DNA of 41,182 bases from Burkholderiales bacterium (GCA_003136595.1 PLEY01000187.1:27758-68939), one strand, 5' to 3'. Shown: positions 1 to 10,750, numbered from the stretch's first letter. The notes: generated by a model from the letters alone, not told the origin. Numbers and translations are program-made.

Positions 1-4
1 AGGA

Positions 5-32
5 TTGACATTGGATGGCGGGACTCTATATT
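5..32 (+). promoter_or_regulatory. Sigma-70-type promoter upstream of the membrane regulator
   Basis: A perfect TTGACA (5-10) is followed after 16 bases by TATATT (27-32). Transcription would start near base 39-40 and give the regulator gene a leader of roughly 160 bases. I see no gene in bases 1-193. The short ORFs there look random. Confidence 0.5.
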
Positions 33-199
33 GTGGGCACCGAAATAGACAGCTCGATGCGCAGGTCGCCGTTCCATTTCCGTGCGATCGCATGTTGGCT
101 TTGGTGGGTTGTACGACGCCCTGCAGAACGCGCGGTTTATTCCGCTATAGGCTCTGTGAGCGGCATCTACTGGGCGCTTCAGCATAGCTGGAGGTGAAG

Positions 200-1546
200 A
201 TGTTATTGGAGATGGCAGTTGCTGAAGACCCATCTATCGAGAGCCAGATCGAACGAATTCTGCACAGCGAAGAGTTGCGCGGATCTGAGGTCTTGCGGCG
301 GCTGCTGCGTTTCCTCGCGGACAAGTCCGCATCCGGTGAAGCGGATGATTTGAAGGAATATATTGTTGCGATTGATGGCCTCGGAAAGCCGGCCACCTAC
401 GACCCTCGCTACAACTCCGCCGTACGCATCCAGGTTGGCAGACTGAGACAGAAGCTGGCTGACTATTACCGGGCAGAAGGGCTGGATGACCCCATCGTCA
501 TCGATCTGCCGAAGGGCCGATTCAAGCTCAAGTTTACTTATCGATCGGTCCCGGGGACCGCGTCCGCGCCTGTAGAGACTTCTCCATACGCTGCTTCCCA
601 AGCTCCGGCTGAAACGGTCCCAGACCGGCAGAAGAGGAGCTTACGCGAGACAATCACGGACCTGCGTATAGCTATTCCCGTAATCGCCGCCGTTGCCATC
701 GCGCTCGCCCTGGGGGTTACAGCGTGGACGAAGTCGTCCAGCGCCAACTCCATAAGTTCAGCCTATCCGGCTGGGTGGGATTCGGACATGGAGGATCTGT
801 GGCGACCATTCATCGAGACCAAGCGCCCGCTGATTCTGGCGATCGAAGATCCCCTGTTTGCGGAGTTGAACGGGACAACAGAGACCTACTTTCGCGACCG
901 GACGCTGAACAATTGGAATGACATTGCGTCCTCGCCAACGGTCGCGGCGTTGCGCAACGTGTTGAAGAGCTCAGCTATCCAGCCAAGCCGGCACTTCACC
1001 TCGTTTGGCGAGGTAGACGCCTCATTCATGATCGCCAAGTTGCTCGGACCGCGGGAGCAGAGTCTTTCCGTGGTGAGAACAAGCGACTTTCCCCTGCGAT
1101 TGCTCTCCGACAATAATGTGCTGTTTGTCGGCGTTGAGAATCTGTTCTTCAACGACGAGACCCAGGCGATGCCTATCGAGGTTGAGCTTCAGCCGGTCCG
1201 CGAGGGCATCCGCAATCTGCATCCTGCTGCCGGAGAGCCACCGCTCTTCGTTGACCAGTACTCCACTGCGCCGAGCGAAGAAGGAACTGCCTATGCTCTG
1301 GTAACGCATCTTCCCGGCCCACTGAGAGACAGTGATGTGGAGAGCTTTACCAGCAGCCGGTCTGCCGGGTATGTGGGCGCGGTCAAAGCCTTTACAGATC
1401 CGGTCTTTGTACACAGCCTTGTAGGCCACCTGAAGCAGCTGGACGGCGGCCGAATGCCTCGCTACTACCAGGTTTTGCTAAGGGTGCGGTTCGAAAAGGA
1501 GATGCCAACCGAGATCACCTACGTGCTGGCGCGAGAGCTGCACTAG
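200..1546 (+). CDS. ToxR-like membrane-anchored winged-helix regulator (acidobacterial type)
   Basis: This is a predicted one-component regulator with a cytoplasmic DNA-binding domain, one membrane segment and an extracytoplasmic C-terminal domain. Residues about 30-112 resemble the N-terminal region shared by many Acidobacteria proteins, with DLKEYIVAIDGLGK, YDPRYNSAVRIQVGRLRQKL and LPKGRFKLKF. A hydrophobic span (about 155-176) follows a charged stretch, and some 270 polar residues follow that, in which I recognise no domain. I chose ATG at 200 over the track's GTG at 194 because GGAGG (190-194) lies five bases before it. The gene is followed by lldP on the same strand, 217 bases on, so it could control lactate uptake; that is inference. 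The ligand of the outer domain is unknown. I rely on remembered family motifs, not a search. Confidence 0.75.
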   Translation: MLLEMAVAEDPSIESQIERILHSEELRGSEVLRRLLRFLADKSASGEADDLKEYIVAIDGLGKPATYDPRYNSAVRIQVGRLRQKLADYYRAEGLDDPIVIDLPKGRFKLKFTYRSVPGTASAPVETSPYAASQAPAETVPDRQKRSLRETITDLRIAIPVIAAVAIALALGVTAWTKSSSANSISSAYPAGWDSDMEDLWRPFIETKRPLILAIEDPLFAELNGTTETYFRDRTLNNWNDIASSPTVAALRNVLKSSAIQPSRHFTSFGEVDASFMIAKLLGPREQSLSVVRTSDFPLRLLSDNNVLFVGVENLFFNDETQAMPIEVELQPVREGIRNLHPAAGEPPLFVDQYSTAPSEEGTAYALVTHLPGPLRDSDVESFTSSRSAGYVGAVKAFTDPVFVHSLVGHLKQLDGGRMPRYYQVLLRVRFEKEMPTEITYVLARELH

Positions 1547-1763
1547 ACAGCAACTTGTTTCTGAAGCAGCGTGGCATAATCTGTTGAGCCTCGCACCAGA
1601 CCCGTATCCGTTGTATCCATGCAAAGCATACATGTGACTAACCGGTTCCCGCTGCAATGGCAGCAGGCGATCCTTTATGCTCTATCGGTCTTGAAATCTC
1701 CCCCTCGGGAGGTCCTGGACAAGCTAAATCTTTGCAACGGCCGAGAGGTGCTGTTCTGTGCGT
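1547..1763. other. Intergenic leader between regulator and lldP
   Basis: About 217 bases without a gene. A short inverted repeat (CTCCC-CCTC-GGGAG, near 1700) and a GAGAGG Shine-Dalgarno-like run (near 1743) are visible. TTGTTT at 1555 with CATAAT at 1591-1596-like spacing is a poor promoter match. No strong promoter or terminator could be assigned. Confidence 0.3.
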
Positions 1764-3431
1764 ATGCAGTGGTTCCATAACTACTCGGCGGTCGGCAACA
1801 GCCTGGGGCTAACTGCCCTGGTGGTATCCATACCCATTGTCTTTCTGTTCTGGGCTCTTTCCGTAAAACGGATGAAAGGCCATTTGGCTGGACTGCTGAC
1901 GCTGATCCTGACCATCGGCGTGACTACCATTACCTACCGGATGCCCGTACAGGTTGCAGTATCAGCAGCGGTTTTGGGCATGCTGAATGGGTTGGTCCAG
2001 ATCGGATGGATCATTCTGGCCGCGGTATTCCTTTACAACCTCACGGTGGAATCGGGGCAGTTAGAGGTCATCAAGAGCTCCATCTCGTCCATCTCAACGG
2101 ACCGTAGAATCCAGGCGCTGCTGATCGCGTTTTGCTTCTCAGCCTTTATGGAGGGCACCGCAGGTCTGGGTGCACCCGTCGCGGTTTGTGCGGCGATGCT
2201 CATCGGCATCGGCTTCCCTCCTTTCGCGGCTGCGGTCCTCTGCCTGGTCGGTAACACTCAGCCGGTTCCGTTTGGACCGTTAGGCGTGCCGACGCTGATG
2301 ATGGCCAGCGTGACCAGAATTGACGATCGCCTGCTGGCGCGAGCCGTCGGAAATGACATGGCCGTCCTGGCCCTGCTCATCCCGATCTTTATGCTGGTCG
2401 TTCTGGCAGGCTGGAAGAGTGCCATGGAAGTGTTGCCCGCCGCGCTGGTGGCCGGAGGAAGTTACGCAGTCACCTGCTTTCTTGTCACCAGGTTTCTGGG
2501 TCCCGAGCTGCCCGCAATCGTATCGTCCTTTGTCTCGATTGCAAGCCTGGTGATATTTCTGCGCTTCTGGAAGCCGGCCTCGCTGTGGCGATTCCCTGGC
2601 GACCCGGACGTCGCAAGCGAGACCAGAACTCAGTACTCAGCTCGTCAAGTGGTGTTGGCCTGGACACCATTCCTGATCCTGATGGTCGTGATATGCACGT
2701 GGAGCATACCGGCTTTCAAAGCGTGGCTCCTCAACATAACCCATTGGGTCGTGAACATTCCCAGTTGGCCGCTGTTGGACGGCATCGTCTATAGGACTTC
2801 GCCCATTGTTGCCAAGCCGACTCTGTACGCCGCATCGTACCGCTGGGAGATCTGCACGGCTGCGGGCACCGCAATCTTTTTGGCGTCCCTGCTTTCGATG
2901 ATGGTGCTAAGAATCAGCCCAGTGCGAGGAGCGAGGGTGTTCTACAAGACCCTGCATCAGATGAGGTTTGCTCTCTTCACACTGGCATGCGTCGTGGGCA
3001 TCGCCTACGTCGCAAACTACTCCGGCATGTCTTATACGCTGGCACTGGCACTGGCCTATTACACGGGCAAGTTGTTTCCGGTATTTTCTCCGGTAATCGG
3101 CTGGCTCGGAGTCTTCCTCACCGGCTCGGTGACCTCTTCGGCGGTGTTGTTTGGCAAGCTGCAGCAGGTAACCGCGCTACAGATCGGCGCCAATCCGGTC
3201 CTGACAACCTCGGCGAATCTTGCCGGCGGCGTGACCGGGAAGCTGATCTCTCCACAATCGCTGGCGATTGCCTGCGCAGCCACGGGGATGGAGGATCGAG
3301 AGACCGACATCTTCCGGAAGACCTGGAGGTATTCAGTGATGCTGCTCGCCTTCATGATCGTGGTGATCGTGCTGCAGGCGTATGTCATTCCCGGCGTTGT
3401 CCCGCAGGCGGCGCATGGACTGGCTCCATAA
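1764..3431 (+). CDS. lldP: L-lactate permease (LctP/LldP family)
   Basis: A polytopic inner-membrane permease expected to import L-lactate, and in some members glycolate or D-lactate, with protons. The protein of about 555 residues has the family length and more than ten hydrophobic spans. Family landmarks are the N-terminal MQW...GN...LGL pattern, FMEGTAGLGAPVAVCAAML near residue 130, GNTQPVPFGPLGVPT, and the late VFLTGSVTSSAVLFGKLQ block. I start at ATG 1764 rather than the track's GTG at 1758 because family members begin MQW. It follows the membrane regulator on the same strand and meets glpF tail to tail with 8 bases between stops. No lactate dehydrogenase genes adjoin it in this part of the window. 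The nearest hydroxy-acid oxidases lie past 34 kb, in DNA of different composition. Confidence 0.9.
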   Translation: MQWFHNYSAVGNSLGLTALVVSIPIVFLFWALSVKRMKGHLAGLLTLILTIGVTTITYRMPVQVAVSAAVLGMLNGLVQIGWIILAAVFLYNLTVESGQLEVIKSSISSISTDRRIQALLIAFCFSAFMEGTAGLGAPVAVCAAMLIGIGFPPFAAAVLCLVGNTQPVPFGPLGVPTLMMASVTRIDDRLLARAVGNDMAVLALLIPIFMLVVLAGWKSAMEVLPAALVAGGSYAVTCFLVTRFLGPELPAIVSSFVSIASLVIFLRFWKPASLWRFPGDPDVASETRTQYSARQVVLAWTPFLILMVVICTWSIPAFKAWLLNITHWVVNIPSWPLLDGIVYRTSPIVAKPTLYAASYRWEICTAAGTAIFLASLLSMMVLRISPVRGARVFYKTLHQMRFALFTLACVVGIAYVANYSGMSYTLALALAYYTGKLFPVFSPVIGWLGVFLTGSVTSSAVLFGKLQQVTALQIGANPVLTTSANLAGGVTGKLISPQSLAIACAATGMEDRETDIFRKTWRYSVMLLAFMIVVIVLQAYVIPGVVPQAAHGLAP

Positions 3432-3439
3432 ACTCGCCG

Positions 3440-4288
3440 CTAGTGATCCGTTACCGCGACCCTCCTTTCGTCCCGCAACAGCGGCGCCCGCTCACGCGCG
3501 GGTAGAAACGGCCAGATAAATACCTGGTAGGCACCGCCACCGACGAGACCTCCAAGCAGCGGAGCTACGATGGGAATCCACCAATAGCTGTTCGGCGAAG
3601 GCAGCGCCGACGATCCCCAGCCTGTGAAGTAGCAGAAGAGCCTGGGACCAAAATCGCGCGCTGGGTTAAGAGCCCACGCCTCCAGATAGCCCATGGACGC
3701 GCCGATCAATGCGACCAGCAGACCGATAATGAGAGCGCCGGCGTTCGCGCCCGGCGCCATCTCGTTGAACTTCTCCGTTATGGCAAAGATGCCGAAGATG
3801 AGGAACGCGGTGAGGATGATCTCGTCCAGGAAGGCGTGCATTGGCGTAATCGCCAGACCGGGATGCGTGAAGAAGACGCCGGAAGCGCCGCCCGTCGCGC
3901 GAACAAAATGGTTGGCGAGATTGAAGCTGTCTATGACCGGAGCGAAGAGGAAGTACACCAGCGCCGCGCCCAGAAATGCACCCACCACCTGTGCGAACCA
4001 GTAGGGCAGCACCTTCCGCCAGGAGAATTTGCGATATACCGCCAGCGCAAGGGTGACGGCTGGATTGGCGTGGCATCCGCTGACCGAGGCCGTCGTATAG
4101 ATAGCCAGCGTCACCGCGAGGCCCCATGCGATGCAGACGCCCCAGTAAGCCTGTTGATAGGGACTGGGGTTGTAGAGCGTATACATGGCTGCGACGGAGT
4201 CACCAAAGGCGATGATGATGAACATCGCTATGGCCTCCGATATCATTTGCCCGACTAATTCTCGTCTCACAGATCGATCTCCCATCAT
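3440..4288 (-). CDS. glpF: Glycerol uptake facilitator / aquaglyceroporin (MIP family)
   Basis: An inner-membrane channel for passive glycerol entry. Two NPA half-helix motifs are visible (HANPAVTLA and LNPARDFGPR). The GlpF-type aspartate after the second NPA (NPARD) favours a glycerol channel over a strict water channel. Six membrane spans fit the 282-residue length. The ORF track begins at 4420, inside glpD; I prefer ATG 4288 (MMGDRSV), 65 bases after the glpD stop, though the Shine-Dalgarno is weak and ATG 4285 is equally possible. The C-terminus carries a basic tail (RERAPLLRDERR). It is the last gene of the minus-strand glpK-glpD-glpF operon. Confidence 0.87.
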   Translation of the reverse strand: MMGDRSVRRELVGQMISEAIAMFIIIAFGDSVAAMYTLYNPSPYQQAYWGVCIAWGLAVTLAIYTTASVSGCHANPAVTLALAVYRKFSWRKVLPYWFAQVVGAFLGAALVYFLFAPVIDSFNLANHFVRATGGASGVFFTHPGLAITPMHAFLDEIILTAFLIFGIFAITEKFNEMAPGANAGALIIGLLVALIGASMGYLEAWALNPARDFGPRLFCYFTGWGSSALPSPNSYWWIPIVAPLLGGLVGGGAYQVFIWPFLPARERAPLLRDERRVAVTDH

Positions 4289-4353
4289 CCCAAGGTCAAA
4301 CTTTCGAACTACTGCATCCAGCGACTGCGTAAGACGCAGGCTTCCGGATGACT

Positions 4354-5925
4354 CTACTCCTCTGCGTAGATGTATCTCCTTGCTACTGTCAGGAAACGCT
4401 CCAGATCCTGCTTCATCCACTCTTCACTACGTTTCAATTCGCCGGCCAATAGTCGCACTACGGAAGGCGTGGCTTCGATGGTGGCACGAGCATTGAGAAA
4501 CAGTGCGTGCGTCCGGCGAGCCAGCACATCCTCCACGGTGCGGGCCATCTCGTAGCGCGCTGCCCACACCACCTCACGACGCCTGTACGGAAGCAACGGA
4601 TGCAGCAGTTCGTTCAACTCAGGATGCCCTGCTGAGAGCTGATGCATCAGAGCCGCATCTGTTCCGTAGACCAGTTCCCATTCCGAGGTTGACTCAGGAT
4701 GCGGCTCCATCCAACCATGCAGCTTCAGCTCCACCGTACGCGACGGGCTCGTGGCCAGCGAAGCGACCTCTGCGGCGCGGTCGATGGTGTCCTGTCCCAT
4801 GCGTCTGTAGGTCGTCCACTTCCCTCCTGTAATCGTCACCAGACCCGAGGCCGAGACCAGCACGCGATGGTCGCGGGAGAGTTGCGATGTCTTCCCTGCA
4901 CCGCTGCGAACCAGAGGGCGCTGGCCTGACCAGACGCTCTGAATCTCGCCGGCTGCTGGCCTGCGTCCGAAGTAGCGGGCGATGTGGTCCAGCAGAAAGC
5001 TCTTCTCCTTAGGCAGCGCCCGCGGTTCCTCGGAGGCGTGATCGACCGGCTCGTCTGTGGTTCCGATGAGGGTCGAGCCATGCCACGGAATCGCGAACAG
5101 AACGCGGCCATCCGACGTCTTCGGAATCATCAAGGCCGTCTTGCCCTGAAGAAACGCGCCGGGCAGAACAAAGTGCGTGCCCTGGCTCACTGCGAGTACC
5201 GCCTTATGCTCAGCACTGTCCATGGACAGAACGCTCTCTGTATTAGCTCCGCTCGCATTGACCACTACCTTTGCCAACAGGTCGAAGAACGAGTCATCTT
5301 CCGTGTCTCTCGCCGAGATACCGATGGTCTTGCCGTTGCGCTGCAGAAGACCTGTGGCTTCCACGTAGTTGATGGCTGTTCCGCCGAGATCCTGGAACGT
5401 GCGCAACAGCGATATCGCGTAACGCGCGTCGTCAAACTGGCCGTCGTGATACAGAACGCCGCCGCGCAGGCCTTCGCGCGAGATCGCTGGCAGCAACTGC
5501 AGCGTTCGCTCGCGCGAGAGAAACTTTGAGCGGCCGAAGGAGTGCCTGCCGGAGAGCCGCTCATACACCTTAAGGCCCGCTCCGTAGTAGGCGAGCGAAA
5601 GTTTGCTGTACGCCGGGACCACGAAGGAGAGATCGTGCACCAGGTGGGGCGCGTTCCGCAGCATGTGACCGCGCTCGCGGAGAGCGTCCAGCACCAGCGT
5701 GAAGTTCATCTGCTCCAGGTACCGCACTCCGCCATGCACCAGCTTGGTGCTGCGGCTGGATGTGCCCTTGGCAAAATCAACGCGCTCCACGAGCAGGGTG
5801 CGGTAGCCTCGCGCAGCCGATTCTACCGCTGCGCCGAGGCCGCTGGCGCCTCCGCCGATCACCAGCACATCCCATGGACTTCCCTGCTCACCTAACTGGC
5901 GGAGAATGTCTGCTCTCTCCGTCAT
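4354..5925 (-). CDS. glpD: FAD-dependent glycerol-3-phosphate dehydrogenase
   Basis: Oxidises sn-glycerol 3-phosphate to dihydroxyacetone phosphate and passes electrons to the quinone pool from the cytoplasmic face of the membrane. The N-terminal Rossmann motif is [18 protein letters not shown], followed by [18 protein letters not shown], a GlpD/GlpA hallmark. [12 protein letters not shown] near residue 390 is the second FAD-contact motif. The 523 residues match aerobic GlpD. The true start is ATG 5925, which overlaps the glpK stop as ATGA, so the two are probably translationally coupled. The track's longer ORF (to 6036) runs into glpK. Confidence 0.93.
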   Translation of the reverse strand: MTERADILRQLGEQGSPWDVLVIGGGASGLGAAVESAARGYRTLLVERVDFAKGTSSRSTKLVHGGVRYLEQMNFTLVLDALRERGHMLRNAPHLVHDLSFVVPAYSKLSLAYYGAGLKVYERLSGRHSFGRSKFLSRERTLQLLPAISREGLRGGVLYHDGQFDDARYAISLLRTFQDLGGTAINYVEATGLLQRNGKTIGISARDTEDDSFFDLLAKVVVNASGANTESVLSMDSAEHKAVLAVSQGTHFVLPGAFLQGKTALMIPKTSDGRVLFAIPWHGSTLIGTTDEPVDHASEEPRALPKEKSFLLDHIARYFGRRPAAGEIQSVWSGQRPLVRSGAGKTSQLSRDHRVLVSASGLVTITGGKWTTYRRMGQDTIDRAAEVASLATSPSRTVELKLHGWMEPHPESTSEWELVYGTDAALMHQLSAGHPELNELLHPLLPYRRREVVWAARYEMARTVEDVLARRTHALFLNARATIEATPSVVRLLAGELKRSEEWMKQDLERFLTVARRYIYAEE

Positions 5926-7409
5926 GCGTGTAGTTCCCAGTCGCGAGCGCGGTCCACGGCGCGATGCCAGATGGAGCGCACCCGGCGGCGCTCGGCGGCG
6001 TCCATCGCCGGCTCGAAGACACGGTCGATCTGCCACTGTTTGCCGATCGACTCGGCGTCCTTCCAGTAGCCGACCGCGATTCCGGCGAGGTACGCAGCGC
6101 CCATCGCGGTGGACTCAGCGTTCTTCGGACGCACGACGCTGATGCCGAGGACGTCCGCCTGAATCTGCATGAGCAGATTGTTGGCGGATGCGCCGCCATC
6201 GACACGAAGTTGCGAGAGCGCCAGACCGGAGTCCAACTGCATCGCCTCCAGAACGTCTGCCACCTGCAGCGCAATTCCCTCCAGCGCCGCGCGGGCGATG
6301 TGGGCCCGCGTGGTTCCACGGGTCATGCCGACGATGGAGCCGCGGGCGTACTGGTCCCAGTGCGGCGCGCCGAGCCCGGCAAACGCCGGCACCAGAACAA
6401 TGCCGTTCGACGTCGGCACCGACGCAGCGAGCGCTTCGATCTCCGCCGAGGAGCGGATCATCTGCAGCTCGTCGCGCAGCCACTGCACGACGGCGCCGGC
6501 CATCAACATGCTGCCTTCCAGCGCGTACTCCACGCGTTTTCCGATCTGCCACGCGATGGTGGTGAGCAGCTGGTTCTTCGACGTGACCGGCTTCTTGCCA
6601 GTGTTCAGCAGCATAAAGGCGCCGGTGCCGAAGGTGCACTTCGCCATGCCGGGCGAGCTGCACATCTGGCCGAAGAGCGCTGCCTGCTGGTCGCCGGCGA
6701 TTCCAGCGATGGGGATACCGTCGAGGATGCCCTTCGTCACCGCGCAGCGTCCGCTGGAGGCTACGACCTGCGGCAGCACCGAGGCGGGAATGTCGAACAG
6801 CTTCAGCAGCTCCTCGTCCCACTCCAGCGTGTGGATGTTGAAGAGCATGGTGCGGGAGGCGTTGGTCACGTCCGTGATGTGCGTTTCGCCCTGCGTAAGC
6901 TTCCAGATCAGCCAGGTGTCTACTGTGCCGAAGGCGAGCTTGCCGGCGTTGGCGCGCTGGCGAGCGCCTTCGATGTTGTTGAGCAGCCAGTTCAGCTTGC
7001 TCGCGGAGAAGTACGCGTCGGGCAGAAGGCCGGTCTTTGCCTGGATCATCGGCGCATCGCCGCGTGCACGAATCGCATCGCAGAATTCGGCGGTGCGCCG
7101 GTCCTGCCAGACGATGGCGTTGTAGACGGGCTCACCGGTCTCGCGGTCCCACAGGATGGTGGTTTCGCGCTGGTTGGTGATGCCGATGGCGGCCAGGTCT
7201 CGGGCGCTGAGCCTGGCATCGCGCAGCGCCACGCGCGCGCAATCGAGCTGGGTGTTCCAGATCTCGATCGGGTCGTGCTCGACCCAGCCCGGTTGCGGAT
7301 AGATCTGCCGTATCGGCTGTTGGGCGAGCGCGCAAAGCGCGCCGCTTTCGTCAAAGACGATGGCTCGGGAACTGGTGGTTCCCTGGTCGAGTGCGAGTAT
7401 GAAGGACAA
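5922..7409 (-). CDS. glpK: Glycerol kinase
   Basis: Phosphorylates glycerol to sn-glycerol 3-phosphate with ATP, trapping what GlpF lets in and feeding GlpD. It is a full-length FGGY-family kinase (495 residues). It has the N-terminal phosphate loop [29 protein letters not shown] with the glycerol-binding region after it, [13 protein letters not shown], and the C-terminal [13 protein letters not shown]. The start codon is TTG at 7409, not ATG. GGGGAG five bases upstream of it supports this start. It is the first gene of glpK-glpD-glpF. Its 5' side marks the end of the lower-G+C part of the window, and no clear promoter remains upstream on the minus strand. That could mean the native promoter was left behind in a transfer or a misjoin. 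Confidence 0.95.
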   Translation of the reverse strand: MSFILALDQGTTSSRAIVFDESGALCALAQQPIRQIYPQPGWVEHDPIEIWNTQLDCARVALRDARLSARDLAAIGITNQRETTILWDRETGEPVYNAIVWQDRRTAEFCDAIRARGDAPMIQAKTGLLPDAYFSASKLNWLLNNIEGARQRANAGKLAFGTVDTWLIWKLTQGETHITDVTNASRTMLFNIHTLEWDEELLKLFDIPASVLPQVVASSGRCAVTKGILDGIPIAGIAGDQQAALFGQMCSSPGMAKCTFGTGAFMLLNTGKKPVTSKNQLLTTIAWQIGKRVEYALEGSMLMAGAVVQWLRDELQMIRSSAEIEALAASVPTSNGIVLVPAFAGLGAPHWDQYARGSIVGMTRGTTRAHIARAALEGIALQVADVLEAMQLDSGLALSQLRVDGGASANNLLMQIQADVLGISVVRPKNAESTAMGAAYLAGIAVGYWKDAESIGKQWQIDRVFEPAMDAAERRRVRSIWHRAVDRARDWELHA

Positions 7410-7482
7410 GGTGTCTCCCCGAGTCGTGGGACTGCCGTGGTTCTGGGTCGCGCACTCCTGCGGCAGCAGCAGGGCATGGCGT

Positions 7483-7488
7483 TATAAT
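7483..7488 (+). promoter_or_regulatory. Candidate -10 element for alaS
   Basis: A perfect TATAAT sits 56 bases before the alaS start. No convincing -35 hexamer is found 16-18 bases upstream, where the sequence is GCGGCA-like. The candidate rests on the -10 alone. It lies just past the composition switch between glpK and alaS. Confidence 0.35.
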
Positions 7489-7543
7489 CCAAAGTCTCCC
7501 ATTCATGCAACCGTCCTGCCCAACCGATGCATCAGTCCACTCG

Positions 7544-10183
7544 ATGAAAGCCGCCGACATCCGCGAGAAGTTCCTGCGCTTTTTCGAATCCAAGGGTCAC
7601 ACCGTCGTGCGCTCCTCGTCCCTCGTGCCGGCCAACGATCCGACGCTACTGTTCACCAACTCCGGGATGGTGCAGTTCAAGGACGTGTTCCTCGGAACCG
7701 AGCAGCGCGGCTATGTCCGCGCCGTCTCCGTACAGCGCTGCCTGCGCGCCGGCGGCAAGCACAACGACCTGGAAAATGTCGGCTACACCGCGCGCCACCA
7801 TACGTTTTTCGAGATGCTTGGCAACTGGTCCTTTGGCGACTATTTCAAACATGATGCCCTCGTCTGGGCCTGGGAACTGCTCACGCAAGTGTACCGCCTT
7901 GACCCGGCCAAGCTCTGGGCCACCGTCTACCAGACCGACGACGAATCCTACCGGATCTGGACCGAGGTCATCGGCCTGCCGGCCGAACGCGTGGTGCGCA
8001 TCGGGGACAACAAGGGGGAGCCCTTCGCCTCGGACAATTTCTGGCAGATGGCCGACACCGGGCCGTGCGGGCCGTGCTCTGAGATCTTCTACGACCACGG
8101 CCCCGAGGTATGGGGCGGTCCCCCCGGCAGTCCCGATGCGGATGGCGACCGCTATATAGAGATCTGGAACAACGTTTTCATGCAATTCGACCGGCAGATC
8201 GATCCCGCCACGGGAGAGGCGGTGTTCCACCCCCTGCCCAAGCCTTGCGTCGATACCGGCATGGGCCTCGAGCGGCTCGCCGCGGTCCTGCAAAAGGTGC
8301 ACAGCAACTACGAGATCGACCTGTTTCAGCGCCTGCTGGCCGCGGCGGCCCGGGTCACCCACACCACCGATCTGGCCGACGACTCCCTGAAGGTGATCGC
8401 CGATCACATCCGGGCGTGCTCCTTCCTCGTCGTCGACGGTGTGATTCCGGCCAATGAGGGGCGCGGCTACGTGCTGCGCCGGATCGTGCGGCGCGCCCTG
8501 CGCCACGGCCACAAGCTCGGCCAGAACCAGCCGTTCTTCTACAAGCTCGTCGACGACCTGGTGCAGGAGATGGGCGCCGCCTACCCTGAACTGGCACAGG
8601 ACGCGGTACGCGTCGCCCAGGTGCTGCGTCAGGAGGAGGAGCGCTTCGCGGTGACGCTCGAGCATGGCATGAAGGTGCTCGAGGCGGCGCTCGCAGCGAT
8701 GCCAGCGGGCGCGTCGAGTGTACTGGACGGTGAAACCGCGTTCACGCTCTACGACACCTATGGCTTTCCCGTCGATCTGACCGCGGACATCGCGCGCGAG
8801 CGCGGGCTCGTGGTCGACATGGCCGGATTCGACGCGGCCATGGGCCGCCAGCGGCGCCAGGCCCAGGCTGCCGGCAAGTTCAAGGCGCAGGCCAGCCTCG
8901 ACTACTCCGGCGCGAGGACGCGGTTTGTCGGCTATGAGCAGCTGCGCGCCGAGGGCCGCGTGGTCGCGCTCTACGTCGGTGGTGCGAGTGTGCCGCAGCT
9001 CCTCGAAGGTGAGGAGGGCACCGTTGTGCTCGACACCACGCCGTTCTATGCGGAGTCCGGCGGACAGGTCGGCGATTCGGGCCGGCTGGTCGGACCGCTC
9101 GGCTCGTTTGCCGTCTCCGACACGCAGAAGGTACAGGCGGACGTGTTCGGTCATCAGGGCACGCAGGTCGCAGGCGAACTGCGCCTGGGCATGGTTGTCG
9201 ATGCCCAGGTCGACAGCGCGCGGCGCGCGCGCTCGATGCGCAATCATTCGGCCACGCACCTGATGCATAAGGCCCTGCGGGAGGTGCTGGGCAGCCATGT
9301 CCAGCAGCGCGGCTCGCTCGTCGACCCGGACAAGACCCGCTTCGACTTCGCCCACGACCAGCCGCTTTCGGCCGCCCAGATCCGGCGCGTGGAGGATCTG
9401 GTGAACGCTGAAATCCTCGCCAACGTCGCGACCCGGGCACAGGTCATGTCCTATGACGAGGCGGTTGCCGGCGGGGCCGTGGCTTTGTTCGGCGAGAAGT
9501 ACGGCGATCGGGTGCGGGTGCTGGACATCGGCAGCTCGCGCGAGCTGTGCGGGGGCACCCATGTGTCGCGCACCGGCGACATCGGCCTGTTCAAGGTGAT
9601 CGCCGAGGGCGGGGTCGCATCGGGCGTGCGGCGCATCGAAGCCGTGACCGGGGAGGGGGCTCTCGCCCTGGTGCAGGATCTCGATGCATTGGTGCAACAG
9701 GCCGCCTCGGCCTTGAAGACGCAACCCGGCGAACTGGGGTCGCGTATCGGGCAGGTCCTCGACCATGTGAAGTCACTCGAACGGGAACTGTCCCGAGCGC
9801 AGTCACGCCTTGCGGCAGCCCAGGGCAATGAGCTGCTCGAGCAGGCGGTCGATGTCAAGGGCATCAAGGTCCTGGCCGCGACGCTCGACGGCGCGGATGT
9901 GAAGACGCTGCGCGAGACGATGGATCGTTTGAAGGACAAGCTGAAGACGGCAGCCATCGTGCTGGGTGCCGTCAACGACGGCAAGGTGTCGCTGATCGCG
10001 GGTGTCACGGCCGACTCGGTGGGCCGGATCAAGGCGGGTGATCTCGTGAACTTCGTCGCCCAGCAGGTGGGCGGCAAGGGCGGGGGCAAGCCGGACATGG
10101 CTCAGGCCGGTGGCAGCGAGCCGGCCAAGCTCGGCGCTGCCCTGGCGAGTGTGCCGCAGTGGGCTCTGGCCCGGCTTGCATGA
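7544..10183 (+). CDS. alaS: Alanyl-tRNA synthetase
   Basis: Charges tRNA-Ala with alanine in the cytoplasm and edits mischarged serine and glycine. Class II catalytic motifs are seen early ([33 protein letters not shown]). The editing domain has the zinc ligands [12 protein letters not shown] and [13 protein letters not shown], and a C-terminal DHHA1-type region follows ([20 protein letters not shown]). The length of 879 residues is normal. I start at ATG 7544 ([10 protein letters not shown]), which is where family members begin. The track's ATG at 7505 adds 13 unlike residues. No Shine-Dalgarno is visible, so the gene may have a weak or leader-poor start. The usual neighbours recA/recX are absent, and a glp operon lies upstream instead. 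Confidence 0.97.
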   Translation: MKAADIREKFLRFFESKGHTVVRSSSLVPANDPTLLFTNSGMVQFKDVFLGTEQRGYVRAVSVQRCLRAGGKHNDLENVGYTARHHTFFEMLGNWSFGDYFKHDALVWAWELLTQVYRLDPAKLWATVYQTDDESYRIWTEVIGLPAERVVRIGDNKGEPFASDNFWQMADTGPCGPCSEIFYDHGPEVWGGPPGSPDADGDRYIEIWNNVFMQFDRQIDPATGEAVFHPLPKPCVDTGMGLERLAAVLQKVHSNYEIDLFQRLLAAAARVTHTTDLADDSLKVIADHIRACSFLVVDGVIPANEGRGYVLRRIVRRALRHGHKLGQNQPFFYKLVDDLVQEMGAAYPELAQDAVRVAQVLRQEEERFAVTLEHGMKVLEAALAAMPAGASSVLDGETAFTLYDTYGFPVDLTADIARERGLVVDMAGFDAAMGRQRRQAQAAGKFKAQASLDYSGARTRFVGYEQLRAEGRVVALYVGGASVPQLLEGEEGTVVLDTTPFYAESGGQVGDSGRLVGPLGSFAVSDTQKVQADVFGHQGTQVAGELRLGMVVDAQVDSARRARSMRNHSATHLMHKALREVLGSHVQQRGSLVDPDKTRFDFAHDQPLSAAQIRRVEDLVNAEILANVATRAQVMSYDEAVAGGAVALFGEKYGDRVRVLDIGSSRELCGGTHVSRTGDIGLFKVIAEGGVASGVRRIEAVTGEGALALVQDLDALVQQAASALKTQPGELGSRIGQVLDHVKSLERELSRAQSRLAAAQGNELLEQAVDVKGIKVLAATLDGADVKTLRETMDRLKDKLKTAAIVLGAVNDGKVSLIAGVTADSVGRIKAGDLVNFVAQQVGGKGGGKPDMAQAGGSEPAKLGAALASVPQWALARLA

Positions 10184-10210
10184 CGGGCCGTCCTGCGTGC
10201 GCGGGGGCGC

Positions 10211-10750
10211 GTGGCTGAGTTCGAGATCCGCCGCGTCGAGCCTGGCGATGCGGCCGGGCTCGCCCGCGTGCACGCATGCCCCAAGGTCATGGCGAACACG
10301 CTGCAGGTGCCGTATCCGAGTGCGGCCAGCTGGACTGAGCGCCTTGCCCGCTTCGGGCCAGAGGATGTGCTCCTGGTCGCCGTCGTCGGGGGCGAGCCGA
10401 TCGGCGCCGCCGGGCTGCACCTGAATCCGGGGCGGCGGCGCGCCCACGCTGCCGGCCTTCATGTCGGTGTTGCCGATGACCACCAGGGCCGGGGCATCGG
10501 CAGCGCGCTCGTTGCCGAACTCGTGCGGATGGCCGACGGCTGGCTGAACCTGCTGCGCATCGAGCTTACGGTGTTCGAGGACAACCTGCCGGCGCTGGCA
10601 CTTTACCGGCGGCACGGCTTTGTGATCGAGGGGACGCACCGTGGCTTTGCGTTTCGCGACGGACTGTATGTGGACGCCCTGGCCATGGCCCGGCTGCATC
10701 CGCGCATGAAGAAGGAACTGCGCCCCACCTCTCTGGATTCCGGATCATGA
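10211..10750 (+). CDS. GNAT-family N-acetyltransferase (YhhY-like)
   Basis: A predicted acetyl-CoA-dependent acetyltransferase of 179 residues, cytoplasmic. The acetyl-CoA loop HQGRGIGSALVAELV sits near residue 96, with the C-terminal ELTVFEDNLPALALYRRHGF block typical of GNAT enzymes. The N-terminal pattern (KVMANTLQVPYPS) resembles E. coli YhhY, which acetylates amino acids; substrate assignment by that resemblance is inference. It starts with GTG, 27 bases after alaS, so it is likely cotranscribed with it. Its end overlaps the next gene as ATGA. Confidence 0.85.
   Translation: MAEFEIRRVEPGDAAGLARVHACPKVMANTLQVPYPSAASWTERLARFGPEDVLLVAVVGGEPIGAAGLHLNPGRRRAHAAGLHVGVADDHQGRGIGSALVAELVRMADGWLNLLRIELTVFEDNLPALALYRRHGFVIEGTHRGFAFRDGLYVDALAMARLHPRMKKELRPTSLDSGS

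Noticed and set aside
5964-7487. 507-residue plus-strand ORF over glpK
   Set aside because: Shadow of glycerol kinase; no family motif in the plus frame.
7646-9766. 706-residue minus-strand ORF antisense to alaS
   Set aside because: It is a high-G+C shadow. The opposite strand encodes alanyl-tRNA synthetase with all its motifs.
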